The position numbers were made by a program, and so were the translations under genes. From the NCBI GenBank assembly GCA_914767715.1, contig OU612065.1, positions 5,144,001 through 5,208,000 of the forward strand: DNA of 64,000 nucleotides. Reading direction: 5' to 3'. Positions within the stretch are counted from its first letter, which is position 1; each line of letters begins with the position of its first letter. The stretch is from Membranipora membranacea. Lineage: Eukaryota > Bryozoa > Gymnolaemata > Cheilostomatida > Membraniporidae. This document shows, piece by piece, positions 10,901 through 23,500 of this stretch. The notes under the pieces are model-generated. The model was given only the letters and a program-made list of their open reading frames with translations, ran no database searches and had not been told where the DNA came from.

Positions 10901-13900
10901 TCTGCCCATGCAAAAAACCTGCTTCAAAATTATTTACTGCAGAATTAGGTTAGTGTTTATGATATTTCAGGTTATAATATTGAGGAAGGCATTATTATAC
11001 AGATTAAATCCTCAAAATCATCAACATCTTATAGATTGGCAGACATGAAACACATTTAACATGAAAAGTGAGATACGTGAACAATATTGCATCAATATCA
11101 TACCAAATAAAAATATAGTTCAGTTTTCATGTACCAACTGTATTTCTGTATTTTCGAAGGTAGAAGGCGGGGGTTTTCAAAAGGGTTTACTTTAGACTAG
11201 CAACTGACATATTGAGAGCAAATTGATGCCCTGCATTGCAGGTTATTTACATAGGGCATGCATTTGAAGATTTGTTGCAGTTTCTCCTTGAATCCTCTTG
11301 ATATAATCTGAGCTCCATTTGAGAAGAGTTTAAGTGGATGCATAAGCGTACCACTCTCTTTTATATGACTGGCTATTGCTTGCTCCACTGACCCAGGCAG
11401 CAAAATATACTCTACCCTGTTGATGACGAAAGTATAGCCATGAATATGGTGGGCTTGCTGAAAACATAATCAATTTGTGATCTTGATCCACATGAAAATA
11501 AAACTGCTGCGATCACTGCTTAAAACTTTATCTTATCTTGCCTAAAGAGGAGACAACTTTTAAAACTACGTTCTACTGGAAACGCTGGATCAGGGAGTTT
11601 GGGCAGGGAGTTTGGCCCATGCTGTAAGCATTAGAAACAATTATGTTCATATTATCAGTTATTACGATTTTTCTTCAATGTCCAAGGAGTAATAGTAACA
11701 GCAATATTATTGCTTGATACTATATTGACCTAGTCTGAGCCCCCAGACTTTGCCCCCTGCTGGACGGCCCTGCCGGACAGCCCTGCCGGACGGCCCTCCG
11801 GCGACGGGAAAAAACAATATTGACCTAAAGAAATAATCCACCGATAAACTCACTTGTGATTGATGATGGCGTCAGTGAGTAATTGTCCAATATTCAGACA
11901 GGGTAAGTCCTGAATCATAATAACTTTTTCAAACCTTCCTGCGAGTGTCCAGGCTAAGCATGAGTAACTGATCATCTCATCCATGTTTACATTCATAGTT
12001 ATCACTGGCTGCAGTAAAAAACGAAATCAGAAATAATAAGAATAATTATGATTTTAAAGCTGTCACATGTACAGACATTTATACGTTTATGAAAGCAAGG
12101 AGAATTTGAAAAGTTGTCCTCACCGCATTCAATCTAGATAAGTATTGGAAAAGAAAATACACTCACAGCGAGATTCTTCTTCTGAAGTAGTAGTAACTCA
12201 TTTGCTAGTCCTCTTTGAGTGTGAGCTGCACACTTTGATTTCCCAGTACTACCCTATAAAAATTTCAACAAAATATAAAACTGGCAGGGGAGAGGGGAAG
12301 GCCTCAACCAAGCAACAACTGTCAAGAAAAAGTGAGCAGCAAAACAGATCAGAGATGTTGAGTCACCCATTTGCATCCGTCTACTGTATATTTCTGTGAA
12401 CTTTTTTTATCATAATTTGTCATTTGATAGAAACTCCCAAGATGCTGTATGTACTCACTGAGGTAAAGACGTGATGGAGTATAAACTCTGGCCGTGTACA
12501 TTTTTTGGTTGATTCAAGGACATGGTCCGTGACGCTCTTTCCAGCTTCAATTAGCGTTTCTAGTGCTTCCATATTAGCTTCTCTTTCCTCCAAAGTTCCG
12601 TAATCATAGTAAATGTGTTTCACAGACTGTAAACTGTTATAAACATTCAACATATCCACTTGTGATTACAGGGCTCAAGACTGAGGCTGATTGGATTATT
12701 TAATTTCAATCAAACCCAGTTATTATATTTATGTGGCATGTTGGAAGTTAAAAACAACTTTTTGATGGTGTAAAAAAGACTCACCCTGATAACGCAGTCT
12801 GCCCTGTGGTGGTGGTTTCTAGAAGATTTTGTAAAGAAGCGAAAGTTGTTTTCATACTACTCCGACCAACAATAACTAGCTTAGCCCTCACTAATGAAAG
12901 CTGTTCTATGAGATATTTCTCTTTTGGTGTGTAGATATAAGGATGCTGCAAGAAGATATAGATGTACGAAACGTCCTCATGTCCAACCAGGTATACTGTG
13001 CTATCTCATATACTGTGTCGTGCACACATTTAATTTAGGTTACTTTACATGACTTCATGAAAAATAAAAGAAACTTTTTGTGGTTAGTTATCTTGTACCA
13101 AGAAATAACTGCATGCTATCAAAAGGCCATGGTACCAGCATTGCATGACATATTCACAACTTACTGCGTAGCCTACTCCAATCGAACTGCAAGCCACAAA
13201 GAGAGCTACTGCATTATTTGATGAGCAGCCAATGACAGCTAGGGTTGACTTCCCTGGCTCGAGTCCGATTGCTATCATCCCCTTTGCAAACTGATCTGCC
13301 TGCAACAGTATTGTCTCATGTAATATCGTATGTAAGTTCCACGTTACAGTCAGGATATGAAATGAGATTAGTTAGATTCCATGACCGATCTATCCAGGTT
13401 TAGGATTCATATATTGACTGCATACATTGGGCTACAATTCAGTTACTACAAGCACCCAGATGAAACAAAAGAAGATGTTTAGCCTGGGCAGGAGGGGACT
13501 TTCAATTAGAATGAGCGATGTTTTATACTAATGTAAGATATCACTATCACATCGCTCAAAATTTTCACTCACTTGGTCTTTCAATTAGACAAATTCGTTC
13601 CCAAATGGCTCATTCTGAATGTGTATAGTGCCATTAATGACTGAGTGATTTGGGAGCGAGAGCCCAGCTGGTATTGCTCACTCACTGAGTGAGCGAGCAG
13701 ATTGCTATTTTGGCTGTTTTTAATTTGAAGACGCCCTGGCTGTCTGGAGAGACTGCCAAGGCAAGAAGATACATATCTGCTTAGCTTTTTCGTTTCATCA
13801 CACTCTTGCACGGAAAACAGTTTTCTAGTGGGCTATTCTATAACGGGTTAAAATGCTCAGGGAAATTATTCGTTTGTCAAAGTGGACTGCGCAGGATCAT

Positions 13901-15184
13901 CCAGCCTGCATTGTATCTTTTCCTTTTTTTGTGGTTGTACTGCACCTGAAAAATTCTAACTTCTATCCATTCAATAATGTACCCGATAGCATTAAAAAAA
14001 ATTAGTTTCGAAGTTTTTGTGAAATCGTTCAGAGTAGCCAAATTAATAGAATTTTATTTTGGTTAAAATTTGCAAAAATTCATTTTGTTGTGAATGTTTC
14101 AATTGTATGATGAATGAGGATACATACAGAAGTGAATTTTCAAATCTTTTGTGGCGCTGGCTTTTGTCTTTCATTATTTCTGTCACAATAGAATCAGTAT
14201 ATAATATTCATATGTATTATAAAATTGTTAATAATTTAGGCCCAATAAATGATACTAATCTGCTACCCGAAAAATTAACTAGTGAAACTCGACTATCGAC
14301 TCGACTATCCAAGAAAATTTCAGATTTGGTCGAACTAATTTCGGTGCTCAGAAGTTTAATGAATTACCCAATCATGTTAAGCTGAGCTATTCAATCCCTT
14401 GCTTCTTTTAAAAAATGCCACCCAGAGCCATGTCAATTAATAAGTCAGTTATTTATCACTTCATTTTAGCTTACTGCTGCATTGTTCTAATTCTTCCTTT
14501 TCCAGCTATCGTGTATTAACTTCAATAATGCTTTTTGCTAATTAGTAGGCCTACTTATGTGTACTTTTACTTGTAATTTTTAGTTACATGTCCTTTTAAT
14601 TCTATGCCATATTTTATCGATATTTCTATTTTCTGGGTACAAGTCCTAAGGACTTATTCTTCACCAGAATAAAAATGGAATATATATATATATATAAGAT
14701 ATAACATTATTTGGTTGTGATACTCATTGTTCATATTTAGGGTTGGTTTTTGATATGAGATTAAAAAATGGACTTGGTACACATGATCACAGAGTAAGGG
14801 CGTAAGAGTGTGTGAAAATATCGATGTATTTGAGAAATTTCGACTTTTTTTGAACTCAAATCTTAAATGTCACTTTGTTTATAAGCAATAGAAGCAGGAG
14901 CAGGAGCTTTCCTTGGACCTTACTAGGAGTTTTTAATTCTGACGCTAATTGTCACAAAAATGTGGGCAGTTGGATATGGTGTCTCATGTGGGAGAGCGTG
15001 ATGAGCTATTTACCTTGTCCATTATCTGTACAGTGCTATGAGCTTCTCCTGTCTCAAGGTTGATAATTTCACCGACATGGCCGTCTTCTCTGGCCTGCCT
15101 GAATATCTGGTAGAGAGTTAAATCATCCTGGACTGGATACTCTGAGCTGTAATTCTCCACATAACTCCTAGTCAGTCGCTTCAT
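7936..15184 (-). CDS. ACSF2-like acyl-CoA synthetase (ANL superfamily), distal paralogue
   Basis: Predicted to activate a carboxylic acid with ATP and pass it to CoA. Fourteen exons (transcript order): 15014-15184, 13165-13299, 12785-12945, 12459-12633, 12167-12253, 11854-12008, 11251-11416, 10297-10410, 10025-10173, 9360-9507, 9074-9129, 8553-8616, 8241-8312, 7936-8043; 586 aa. AMP-binding motifs appear in order: phosphate loop TSGSTGKSK (213-221, Ser where Pro is usual), TTYGMSET (351-358), RTGD (436-439) and GRVADAVR in the hinge. The C-terminal domain follows. The A10 element reads LPTTGNARK, with Arg550 where the catalytic Lys is expected and Lys551 beside it. Exon structure equals that of the gene at 17.6-25.3 kb. 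Family placement rests on recalled similarity to ACSF2; the substrate is unknown. The stop codon lies in GGTAAGTGA, a perfect donor, so an extra 3' exon is possible. Confidence 0.88.
11757..11811. repeat. short GC-rich direct repeats in an intron
   Basis: Three to four imperfect copies of a unit like CTGCCGGACGGCC form a GC-rich island inside the AT-rich intron between exons 6 and 7 of the distal synthetase. No coding or RNA gene signal is seen. Confidence 0.5.
13600..13660. repeat. MITE-like dispersed element, copy 1 (intron 1 of distal synthetase)
   Basis: About 60 bp running from CCCAAATGGCTCATT to GAGTGATTTGGGAGCGAG. It aligns along its length with 18673-18732, and its ends (CCCAAAT and ATTTGGG) are inverted repeats, the form expected of a small foldback or MITE remnant. 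Confidence 0.5.
14260..14700 (+). mobile_element. decayed 3' end of a non-LTR retrotransposon (LINE)
   Basis: In one plus frame from about 14335 the sequence reads FGAQKFNELPNHVKLSYSI, resembling the C-terminal tail of CR1/L2-type reverse transcriptase ORFs (F-x-W/F-N-x-L-P-x-x-V-K). Stop codons and frame changes follow. After the putative stop come a short 3' UTR and an (AT)n run ending near 14695, similar to the microsatellite tails of such elements. It lies in intron 1 of the distal synthetase, opposite in orientation to the gene. The upstream reverse transcriptase domain is absent, as in 5'-truncated copies. Confidence 0.45.
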
Positions 15185-15324
15185 GGCTGATCGGATTATT
15201 CTGTATGCAAAAAACTAATTTCTTGAATCTGGGAATAAAAATGGTACCAATAGTAGACGTCGATAATTTTGTACAATGTAAATGTACATAATGATGTATA
15301 CATGTATTCTGTTGTGGGTAGGCA

Positions 15325-15500
15325 CCCTTAATGATGGTGGGACCGTTCCACCTTTAATCAAGTAGCACGGCCAGCGCAGGGCGCACCAAATATTGAGTGA
15401 TGGTGATGTATTACATGTTTCTCATTATTGATACTCCTAACTAAATTGAATACTCAAGTTGATTTGCAGTGATGATTCCAGTTTAATTATTTGTATAATA
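15325..15500 (+). repeat. decayed dispersed repeat, copy 2
   Basis: Collinear with 6325-6495 (blocks CACCCTTAAT, GCACCAA, TTACATG, and ATTCCAGTTTAATTATTTGTA near its right end). Divergence is high, so it is an old copy. Confidence 0.4.
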
Positions 15501-15603
15501 AGAGACAGAGTCCTAACACATAAAAATGTATCCAATAAAAAGCATTTAATCTAGAAATAAAAACGGCTTATTTACTCAAGTTAAAATGGTTAATAATAAC
15601 CAG

Positions 15604-15684
15604 CGCACTCTGGAGTTCTGGAGTTTATATACAACATGATTAACATATAAAAAGTATAATATTTATATCCTAACTAAGGCTGAG
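15604..15684 (-). promoter_or_regulatory. putative core promoter block of the distal synthetase
   Basis: A 61-bp stretch (15624-15684) differs from 26354-26414 at only about three positions. An outer GCACTCYGGAGT is also shared. Read on the minus strand it contains TATATAAA at about 15624-15631, 440 bp upstream of the start codon at 15184. The partner lies about 1 kb upstream of the other paralogue in the same orientation. Retention of this block in non-coding DNA suggests a core promoter copied with the gene; a mobile element remnant is the alternative. Confidence 0.45.
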
Positions 15685-15822
15685 TTTACAATATCAAGTC
15701 GAACTAACCTTCCTTCTTTCAGTATATTACTGCGCCCTCTCTGCCAAAGCACCTCCTACCCCTTTCCCCGCTGGCGGCTCAATCTATTCTCAAAATCCCT
15801 GTTACTTTACTCAAGGCACTCT

Positions 15823-15964
15823 ACCAGCATCATGTAATAACAAAAACCACGTCAACCCAGCGCCGTCATATTATTAATCACTACTCAATATGTAATCACT
15901 TTTAAAAACTTTCTTAACAATACCCACCACCAGCATCATGTCATAACCAAAAGCACGTCATCCC
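15823..15964. repeat. 37-bp direct repeat pair
   Basis: 15823-15859 and 15928-15964 share CCAGCATCATGT and then AYAACMAAAASCACGTCA, separated by 68 bp. They form a short local duplication upstream of the distal synthetase promoter block. Confidence 0.7.
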
Positions 15965-17557
15965 ATGGAATGTGGACGAGACACCTGTTATAATGTGTGC
16001 CCCTATCTGTGTTAGGGGTACAGAAGTAACAAGTTTGTGTTTTAGGTTACATTATTCTAGATTTCTATTGCGTGTAATAAAGTATGCTTGATAGCTATAT
16101 AAAGGTCTAGCAAAGACTGAATCTAGCAGGCAGTATAAAATATAAACAGAGACTGCTGCCGCTGCAGTGTTGAGAGCATGACAGTTGTTATGTCACACAA
16201 TATAACAACATCCTACCCCCTACATTTGAAATGTCTAACCATCCTAAACTTATGGTGCGATTTTTAGAATTTGTGTTTCACCATGTTGTAGGAAAATGAG
16301 TATTGATGGTTTATGTAAGACCATAGCAATTGTCATAATTGTCATAGTAACAATAAGCGTTGAAACTTAAATAAATAATGCTGTATCAATTATTAGCAGA
16401 AGCGGTGCGCCACTTTGCTCGATTTAGCGCATTTTCTAGCTAGTGTGAATGCATCACAGCAAAATAGTCCCAATATTGGCCAATGCTCAACATGATTTCC
16501 ATCATTGTATTGACTAATTTATGGACTGTTGTCGGTAGAAAGAGCAAGATACAATGAGACAAAGAAAATTGTTCGTGTGTCATCTGATAGTGATTACTTA
16601 CCTTATGAGTGTAACCCAGCAAAAGGTTCTAATACTCCAAACAGATGTGAGAAGGTCAGTTAGAGTGTCTTTAACTCCTTGGTTAGAGGTGTCGACTTTT
16701 TATAGTAAATCTGGTGCTTTACAGTAAGTATTGTTCCGGTGCTGTATAAGTGAAAATTTGCGCCCTCCAACGAGCTGGTACCCTGCCTCTCCATTGTTAC
16801 TATTCTAGGAGCTGCAATTGTTTTCTTTTCCCGTTATGATATCAAAATATAACTCCATTGTGCCATTTTGATCTACCAATTTAACCAAACAATCACCCTA
16901 CATATCTGTTAACATGTGAATCTTGCGCCCATATCCATTGATGAGTAAAGTACACCTTACACATGTACTCTTTTTGCGTTTTGATTGTAATACTAAGTCT
17001 GAAGAAGACAAGTATGATGGCGGCATACGTTCAAACTGATTAAGGTCAGCCATTCCATAATCTGAGAGCATGTTAAGGGTCTTGCAATAAATGTGATACA
17101 CCAGCTTTTAGGGGATGAAATAAACTGTATGATTATGCGATGTACCTTCTACCGATAAGCTGCTGGCCAAATAGGCTTATCAGTAGGAGGGAAAAAGAGC
17201 AGTTTTGAAGGCGGCAAACTGAATCTAATCTGAAAAAAACTGATTGTATCAAGCATCCTGACACACATCCCTCAATTTAACTGCTGACGATAGCTGCAGA
17301 ATCATTGCAGTCTCATATATATTACATATATCCTTTATTCCATCATATTTTTCATGAAGTGAAAAACACACAGATCAATTGAGAGTAGCTTATAAATGCT
17401 GACACAAATTTTCAATAATGATTTGGTTGCAGATGGGATTATTACATACAGTAGTTATAAAAACTATAGCATAGTATAATTGTTATGACAATAATCATTA
17501 TTTATGACTAGAGTCCTGCCTATGATTTGATTTCCTCTTATTTGGTCTGCGATGACT

Positions 17558-20500
17558 TTACTTTTTGTCATGTATATCATCCATCAGTTTGACAAAAGCG
17601 TCTGTCTGTCCGAGGCTAGGATTCTCATCCAACATCATCTTTACTTGTTTCTTCAGAAGAGGCTTGCTAACCTATTTATCGTAAAAAGAACTGTGTTAGC
17701 TGTTGTAGGTAGGTACTCATAATTGTCACGTAATATTCTGAGGCATTGAGCATGCAATCCAGTACAATATTTACAGTGTAACTATTGTTAGGACAATCAA
17801 AACTTTCGCCACTTGATCCAATTGCTTGATTAATCCTGGAACAAACTAGGTTGAGTCATTTTCATCCCCATGGGTATTTCTCTGCCTTTCTGTGACTCCA
17901 TCTCTTTCACATAGATCAAGTTTGATCCAATCTGCCTGCATTCTGAGTGGCCCTATTCAAGTGGGGGGGGGGGCAGCTCCAAATGCAGGCAAACTGGAAC
18001 CAGGGAGGCTGGAACTGACCTTTCTTGAATTTGCTGTCGTGGGTAACTGATCAAAATATATTATCCGACATGGCGTATGTGAGTCATCTAGCTACAAGAT
18101 ATATTATGGTTTTTGACATGTTTGGTTTTGCGCGTGACTCGTGTTTAGTTAAACAGAAATACAGCTTAATATAAGTCAACCAAGGAGAGAAACATTTGTC
18201 CAATGAACTCATAGGTTCAAATAGGACATCCTTCGAACACAATATCAGGAGTTGTGGACACTCAGCTAGACAGACAACAACTTCTGAGTGCTTTGACCTG
18301 ACTAGCAAAATCTTTTTTCTGTTTCATTATAGTTTTTCATCTATGGTTTTACATGTTATATACTTACTCCATTCTTGTAGCAGAAATCTAATAGCTCATT
18401 TTCTCCTATTTCTTTTAAACCTGATTTGAGCCTGCAAAAATATTTGGAGCATTATCTAATGGTAATTTTTTTGCATGCAGCAACTGAAAGCTTGACCCAA
18501 ATGTGAAGTGTTGATTATGAAACATGAGAATCAGAATTAATCTTCTCCAGTCATGCGTATCAAGACCTTGTGGGCTTATATATCCCAGGATTTACTTTCT
18601 ATTTGTACAAAAAAAAAGTAGTAAGAGTGAGGTCAAATACTTAATATTGCTTTGCTCAATTCCCTTGCCCTTCCAAATTGCTCACTGAGAAGATAAACAG
18701 TTCCATTGAGCAGTGAATGATTTGGGAATGAGTCCTCTGTCAGAGCTCTCTCCCTCGACAAGGAACAAATACATGACATTATCACCTGTTTTTAATTGAT
18801 CCAACCCCCTGAAGTAGCTTTTAAATATATAACAAACCTGATGCAGAATGTCAGTTCATCCCCAAACCAGTCATTACAATTACTGGATATCACCTATAGC
18901 AGCAACATTCATATATAATAAAAAATGTGATTGTAGGGGAATAATGCTTAGGATGGAATGAAGGAACGAAGGAAGGAAGGACTTATCAAAGAAGCATTTT
19001 AATAAATCTGATGACTCGGATATATATAATCAAGATTGTCATTAATTCTCTGGATAGGATACCATCCTATATTCTGACTTACTGCGCAGTCGTTGATGTC
19101 CGGATGTTTACTTAGTGCTTCTTCAATTGGTGCAGGATAGATGACATCCCCAAAACATTTAAATCTCAGCGCATCTGATACCCGTCCCTTTATGATATAT
19201 GTTCCATCTGAGTCCATGACAGCCATGTCACTGAAACGATTCAATAAAAGACTAGAGATAGAAAAAGGTACTTGCCCATAATATGCACAAGAACCCCCCA
19301 GATATATATATATATATATTTATGTATTAGTGAGTGAGTGTATGAACATTTACAAGTTCTAAACCAGGAATATATACACAAAAAGTGATAAAGACCGCTA
19401 TGATGACGTAACATTCCCTGAAAAAGAAAAATTTGAAAATAAAAGATGAAAAGTTTACAATGACAGTCTCTTTGCAAAGATGAAATAAATGCTCAAAAAT
19501 TTGCAAAGAGGGTAATTTTTGTCTTCTTTGTATCGTCCTGTTGTTGTTAATAGCCAAGTTTCCATAAATTGATTATATTCCTGCAAAAAGAAACAGAAAA
19601 AATCCCCTGTGAGCAATCATTTGATATCCTAGACCAGTCCAGTGACCAACAAATCTCCACAAATAATTGTTCTTGGCCACTTTTTATAGGACATTTAATG
19701 CTCTGCACACTGCACAAGGTTACACATTTCATTCGCCCATTCGGCTGCCAATTCAAGCAATTTCAGTTTGAGGGATTACTATTCTAACTAGTCATTCCTA
19801 CCCGGTCCTAAGGAAGCCATCCTTGGTAAAAAGCTCTCTGGTCTTTACCTCCTCAGTTTTGTACTCTTTTAGTAAGCTGTAAGTCCTAACTTGTATCTCT
19901 CCACATTTCCCAATATCCACCACCTCATTATTTTCATCTACAAGCCTCATCTAAAATTGCATAAAATACAAGCCCCGTTGTTATCATGCTGTCCCAAAGT
20001 AAGCTGTTGCATGATTATAACTCTCAAATTGTTCCTTTGTATCAAAAAGAAGGCAACTTGCAACTTGTTAACATTAAAAATGCTACACTAACTGAATTAC
20101 CAAATATATAAGCTTTTTTAGGGAGATATCACAAGCAACTGTACAATACTATCCTATTCAAAACAGTATCGATCAATATTTCAATCGTGATTAAACTGTG
20201 ATGAATTGTAAATCAGAAAACTATGATATTACTAAATATATAAGGATATATACAATATTGTAAGGATGAAAATATACTAAATATATATTACCTCTGAGTT
20301 TAGTTTTGGGTAAAGTTTGGCATCAAGCGCTGCTTCTTCATCTGCTGGTGTTGTTCCTAGAGTTGTAACCGCTTGAATGAAGGTCTCACACATCCCATAG
20401 GCAGTCTTCAAACAATAAGAAGAATGCATCGTAGCATCTTTGATTGTTTTCAAAATAAAGATGTGAAATGATCGTTCTGAATTGTTAGAAATCATGTGCC

Positions 20501-23500
20501 GGTTAAGACGTAATAATTTCCTTAGCATACATTCTATGGGCCTTATGCTTAAATTCAGAAATGATCTCTGCTTTGGCATACTTGTTTATCTATTTTCTTC
20601 ACAAGTTTAACAACATGCAACGTGGTGCGGGATAGCTAGAGGCAAAATAACACCAAAACTTAGGACACCATCGCAATCACTATAACTTACAAATGCAATG
20701 CCTTTAAACACAGATTTCAAATTCTCCTTGTATCCTCTGGATACAACTTGTGCGCCATTCAGGAAAAGCTTCATAGGATGAACTGTAATATGAGCTTCTT
20801 GTATGTGAGTCGCTATTTTTGTCTGGATAACGCCAGGTAACAGAAGATATTCTACTCTAAAATAAGATTATAAAACTGTAAGAGGTTATCTATGGACAAG
20901 CCCCTCCCCTCCTGAATTACATCAACACATAAGTGATTTCAATGTTGGTTGGCTAAACTTACTCCTAGTCCTCAAGATAATTGTGAGGAACATGGAAGGT
21001 GGTAAAGAGAAATAAATACCTAAGATCATAATACTATTATTCACTACTGGAACTCGCAGCAAGCCATCAGCTCTTGTGGATATTAGCATTACATGGCGAT
21101 TATCTCTTCAGGAAATTAGAATGATGCCACAAAACCTTGACCATTTATGAAGGATGTTGGTAGAGGTAGAGGCATCTATTTCAATGGGCAGAGTTGTCAT
21201 TGCCTAATATACGTAACAATAATTCATCATCTGTGAGCAGATTTTTGAAAAGTAGGGTTGTCTGCACATTGAAGATGAGAGGTTACTCCCGTCACTGACA
21301 CAGCCCTGACTATAATCGTCAACACTTCAAAATAGTCTAGTAACTGTGCAATTTTAGCAAACTGATAAGATAAGTGGATATGTGAAATCAGGGAGAACGT
21401 TGAAACCCAAAGAAATGGTTATTGGTATGGAATTATGAAAATACTGTTGAAAAAAATGCAAACAGAGAGAATTTAGCAAAACAAATCACTATCATAAGAA
21501 TAATAATACAAATTCAGAATTGTTGGATCTGACTCTATTTTGGATAAGAGGACCCTGCTTGGTAGGTGCTGTGCGCCATTCTAGCTTTCTAACTAGACAG
21601 CTGCAGTCATTTTAGTATTTCAGACGATCTGGCTGAATCACCAGAAAGCAACTACACACACACTCATATCTTTTAAATTAAAATTAATGAAAAATGTTCA
21701 GAAATTAACAGCCTGAACTCACTTGTGTTCCAAAATTCCATCAGTACACTTCTTCGCAAAATCCTCAGCTGTCAGACCTTGAATGACATCTGGAGCTAGG
21801 AGCACTTTACTAAACCTGCCTGCCAGTGTCCATGCTAAATTTGCATAGCTGATCATCTCATCCACATTAGGATTCATTGTCAGGCAAGGCTGTGGTACAC
21901 GGGAGAAATATGAGAGCGATACAGATTTTATATACAAGGATACCTCAATGTATTAAGTGTTAAACAGGCTGGTAATATACCCAGTACTGTAGTTGATAAT
22001 ACCATTGACAATACCCAATAGACAGTAACGTCGACAATACCAGCTGAGCTACGTTGAACATGTTTTATTTCAGAACATGTGAGCATCAGTATATTCACCG
22101 AGTAAGGATATATCCTTACTATGTGATATCTTCAAACAAAGATAGTCCATAGATGAGTGATAACTATTTTATGATATATCTATATGTTGCTTACTGTGAG
22201 ATTTTTGGCTCGTAGCTGTAAGAGTTCATTGGCTAATCCTCTATGGCTGTGAACCACACATTTGGGTTTACCAGTACTCCCCTATCCAGTCAAATAAGAA
22301 CATGCTGTTGTATGTAATAATGTAATACATCTCAGATGAGTATAATTTTGCAAATCATTAGCGACTGAGAGAGGAACTAAACTTTAATAGAGGTATAGAT
22401 AACTTTCCTTCTTCCACCCTACAATTCACCCACCAAAGCAGTAAAAGTGCTCAAATGTTGGCAGGGGTTGGTGGTATTGGCATTTCATCATCAACCACAT
22501 CCCCATCAGCATGAGAATGTCACTGATAATGAAACACGGGCAACATTTGAACACTTAAGCTGAGAGCTGTCTGTTTTATGAAATAATGGAACATGCACTT
22601 GCAAATGATTTGTTACCTCTCTGCGCAGGCACTAACTGTTGATGCATACATCTGTCTCTGCGGAACAGATTGTGATTTATTTCACCTAGCCTAAGTGCCT
22701 GAACTAGGAAATGAATGGGATAGCAACTCATCAATTGGTAGCCCCCTTGTTATGGCATCTCATGACCTTAAACTATGGCAGTGCTGCTAAAGCGTCCATG
22801 TCACAAGACTGTCCTGCGGACAGAATGGTATGACGAAGTGTGACTGAGTCATGCGGAATTAGGAATAATGATAAAAAACTTTTCCAGTCGAGGATATTGT
22901 CCTCCCAATGTCATCCACACACAACTCCAAAGACAGGTTGACGCTGTTAATAAATAATTATCATATTATGACCAAGTATAATTACTGGAAAGTGGCTTGT
23001 TTTCAGATTTACCGATGTGAAGAGATGGTGGAGGGTGAAGTCTGGCTTGACATTCTGTTTTGCCCTCTGTAGCTCTTCATCAGATACCGACTTTCCTAGT
23101 TCAGTCAGGGCATCCATTAACTTTACATATTTTAACTCGGATATGTCACGTCCATTGTAGGTTGGGTCATAAAATATGTTTTTGACAAACGACAATCTGA
23201 ATAAAAGCAAGAAGATGGGTGTTTTTTAATGAGTAGAAAAAATGACCCAGTCATCCACAGTTCAATGACCTGTTACAACAATGTTACAGGTCAGGTTCAA
23301 AAACTGCTGATACCATAAACATATCAGTACTATAGACTGAAAACTACAGACTTGAAAGTGTCCTTCCTTATTCAGTGCATTTCTCACGATGCAACGACAC
23401 TGTGCTACCCACTTAGTATATGATTGCAGTAATTTTATCAGCGAGTGAATGGAGATTTTCTCTGACTGACAATTTAGACAACATGATGATTAAAGAAAGT

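Larger units (their letters stand above)
15185..17557. other. intergenic region between the two synthetase paralogues
   Basis: Spacer of a tandem duplication: the 3' end of the proximal gene is on the right and the promoter of the distal gene on the left. It contains a dispersed repeat (15325-15500), a block shared with the upstream region of the other paralogue (15604-15684), a 37-bp direct repeat (15823-15859 and 15928-15964) and a possible minus-strand polyadenylation signal at 17334-17339. No coding exon was found. Confidence 0.5.

Noticed and set aside
12145-12399. Plus-strand open frame of 84 codons.
   Set aside because: It overlaps exon 5 of the distal synthetase on the other strand and has no features of its own.
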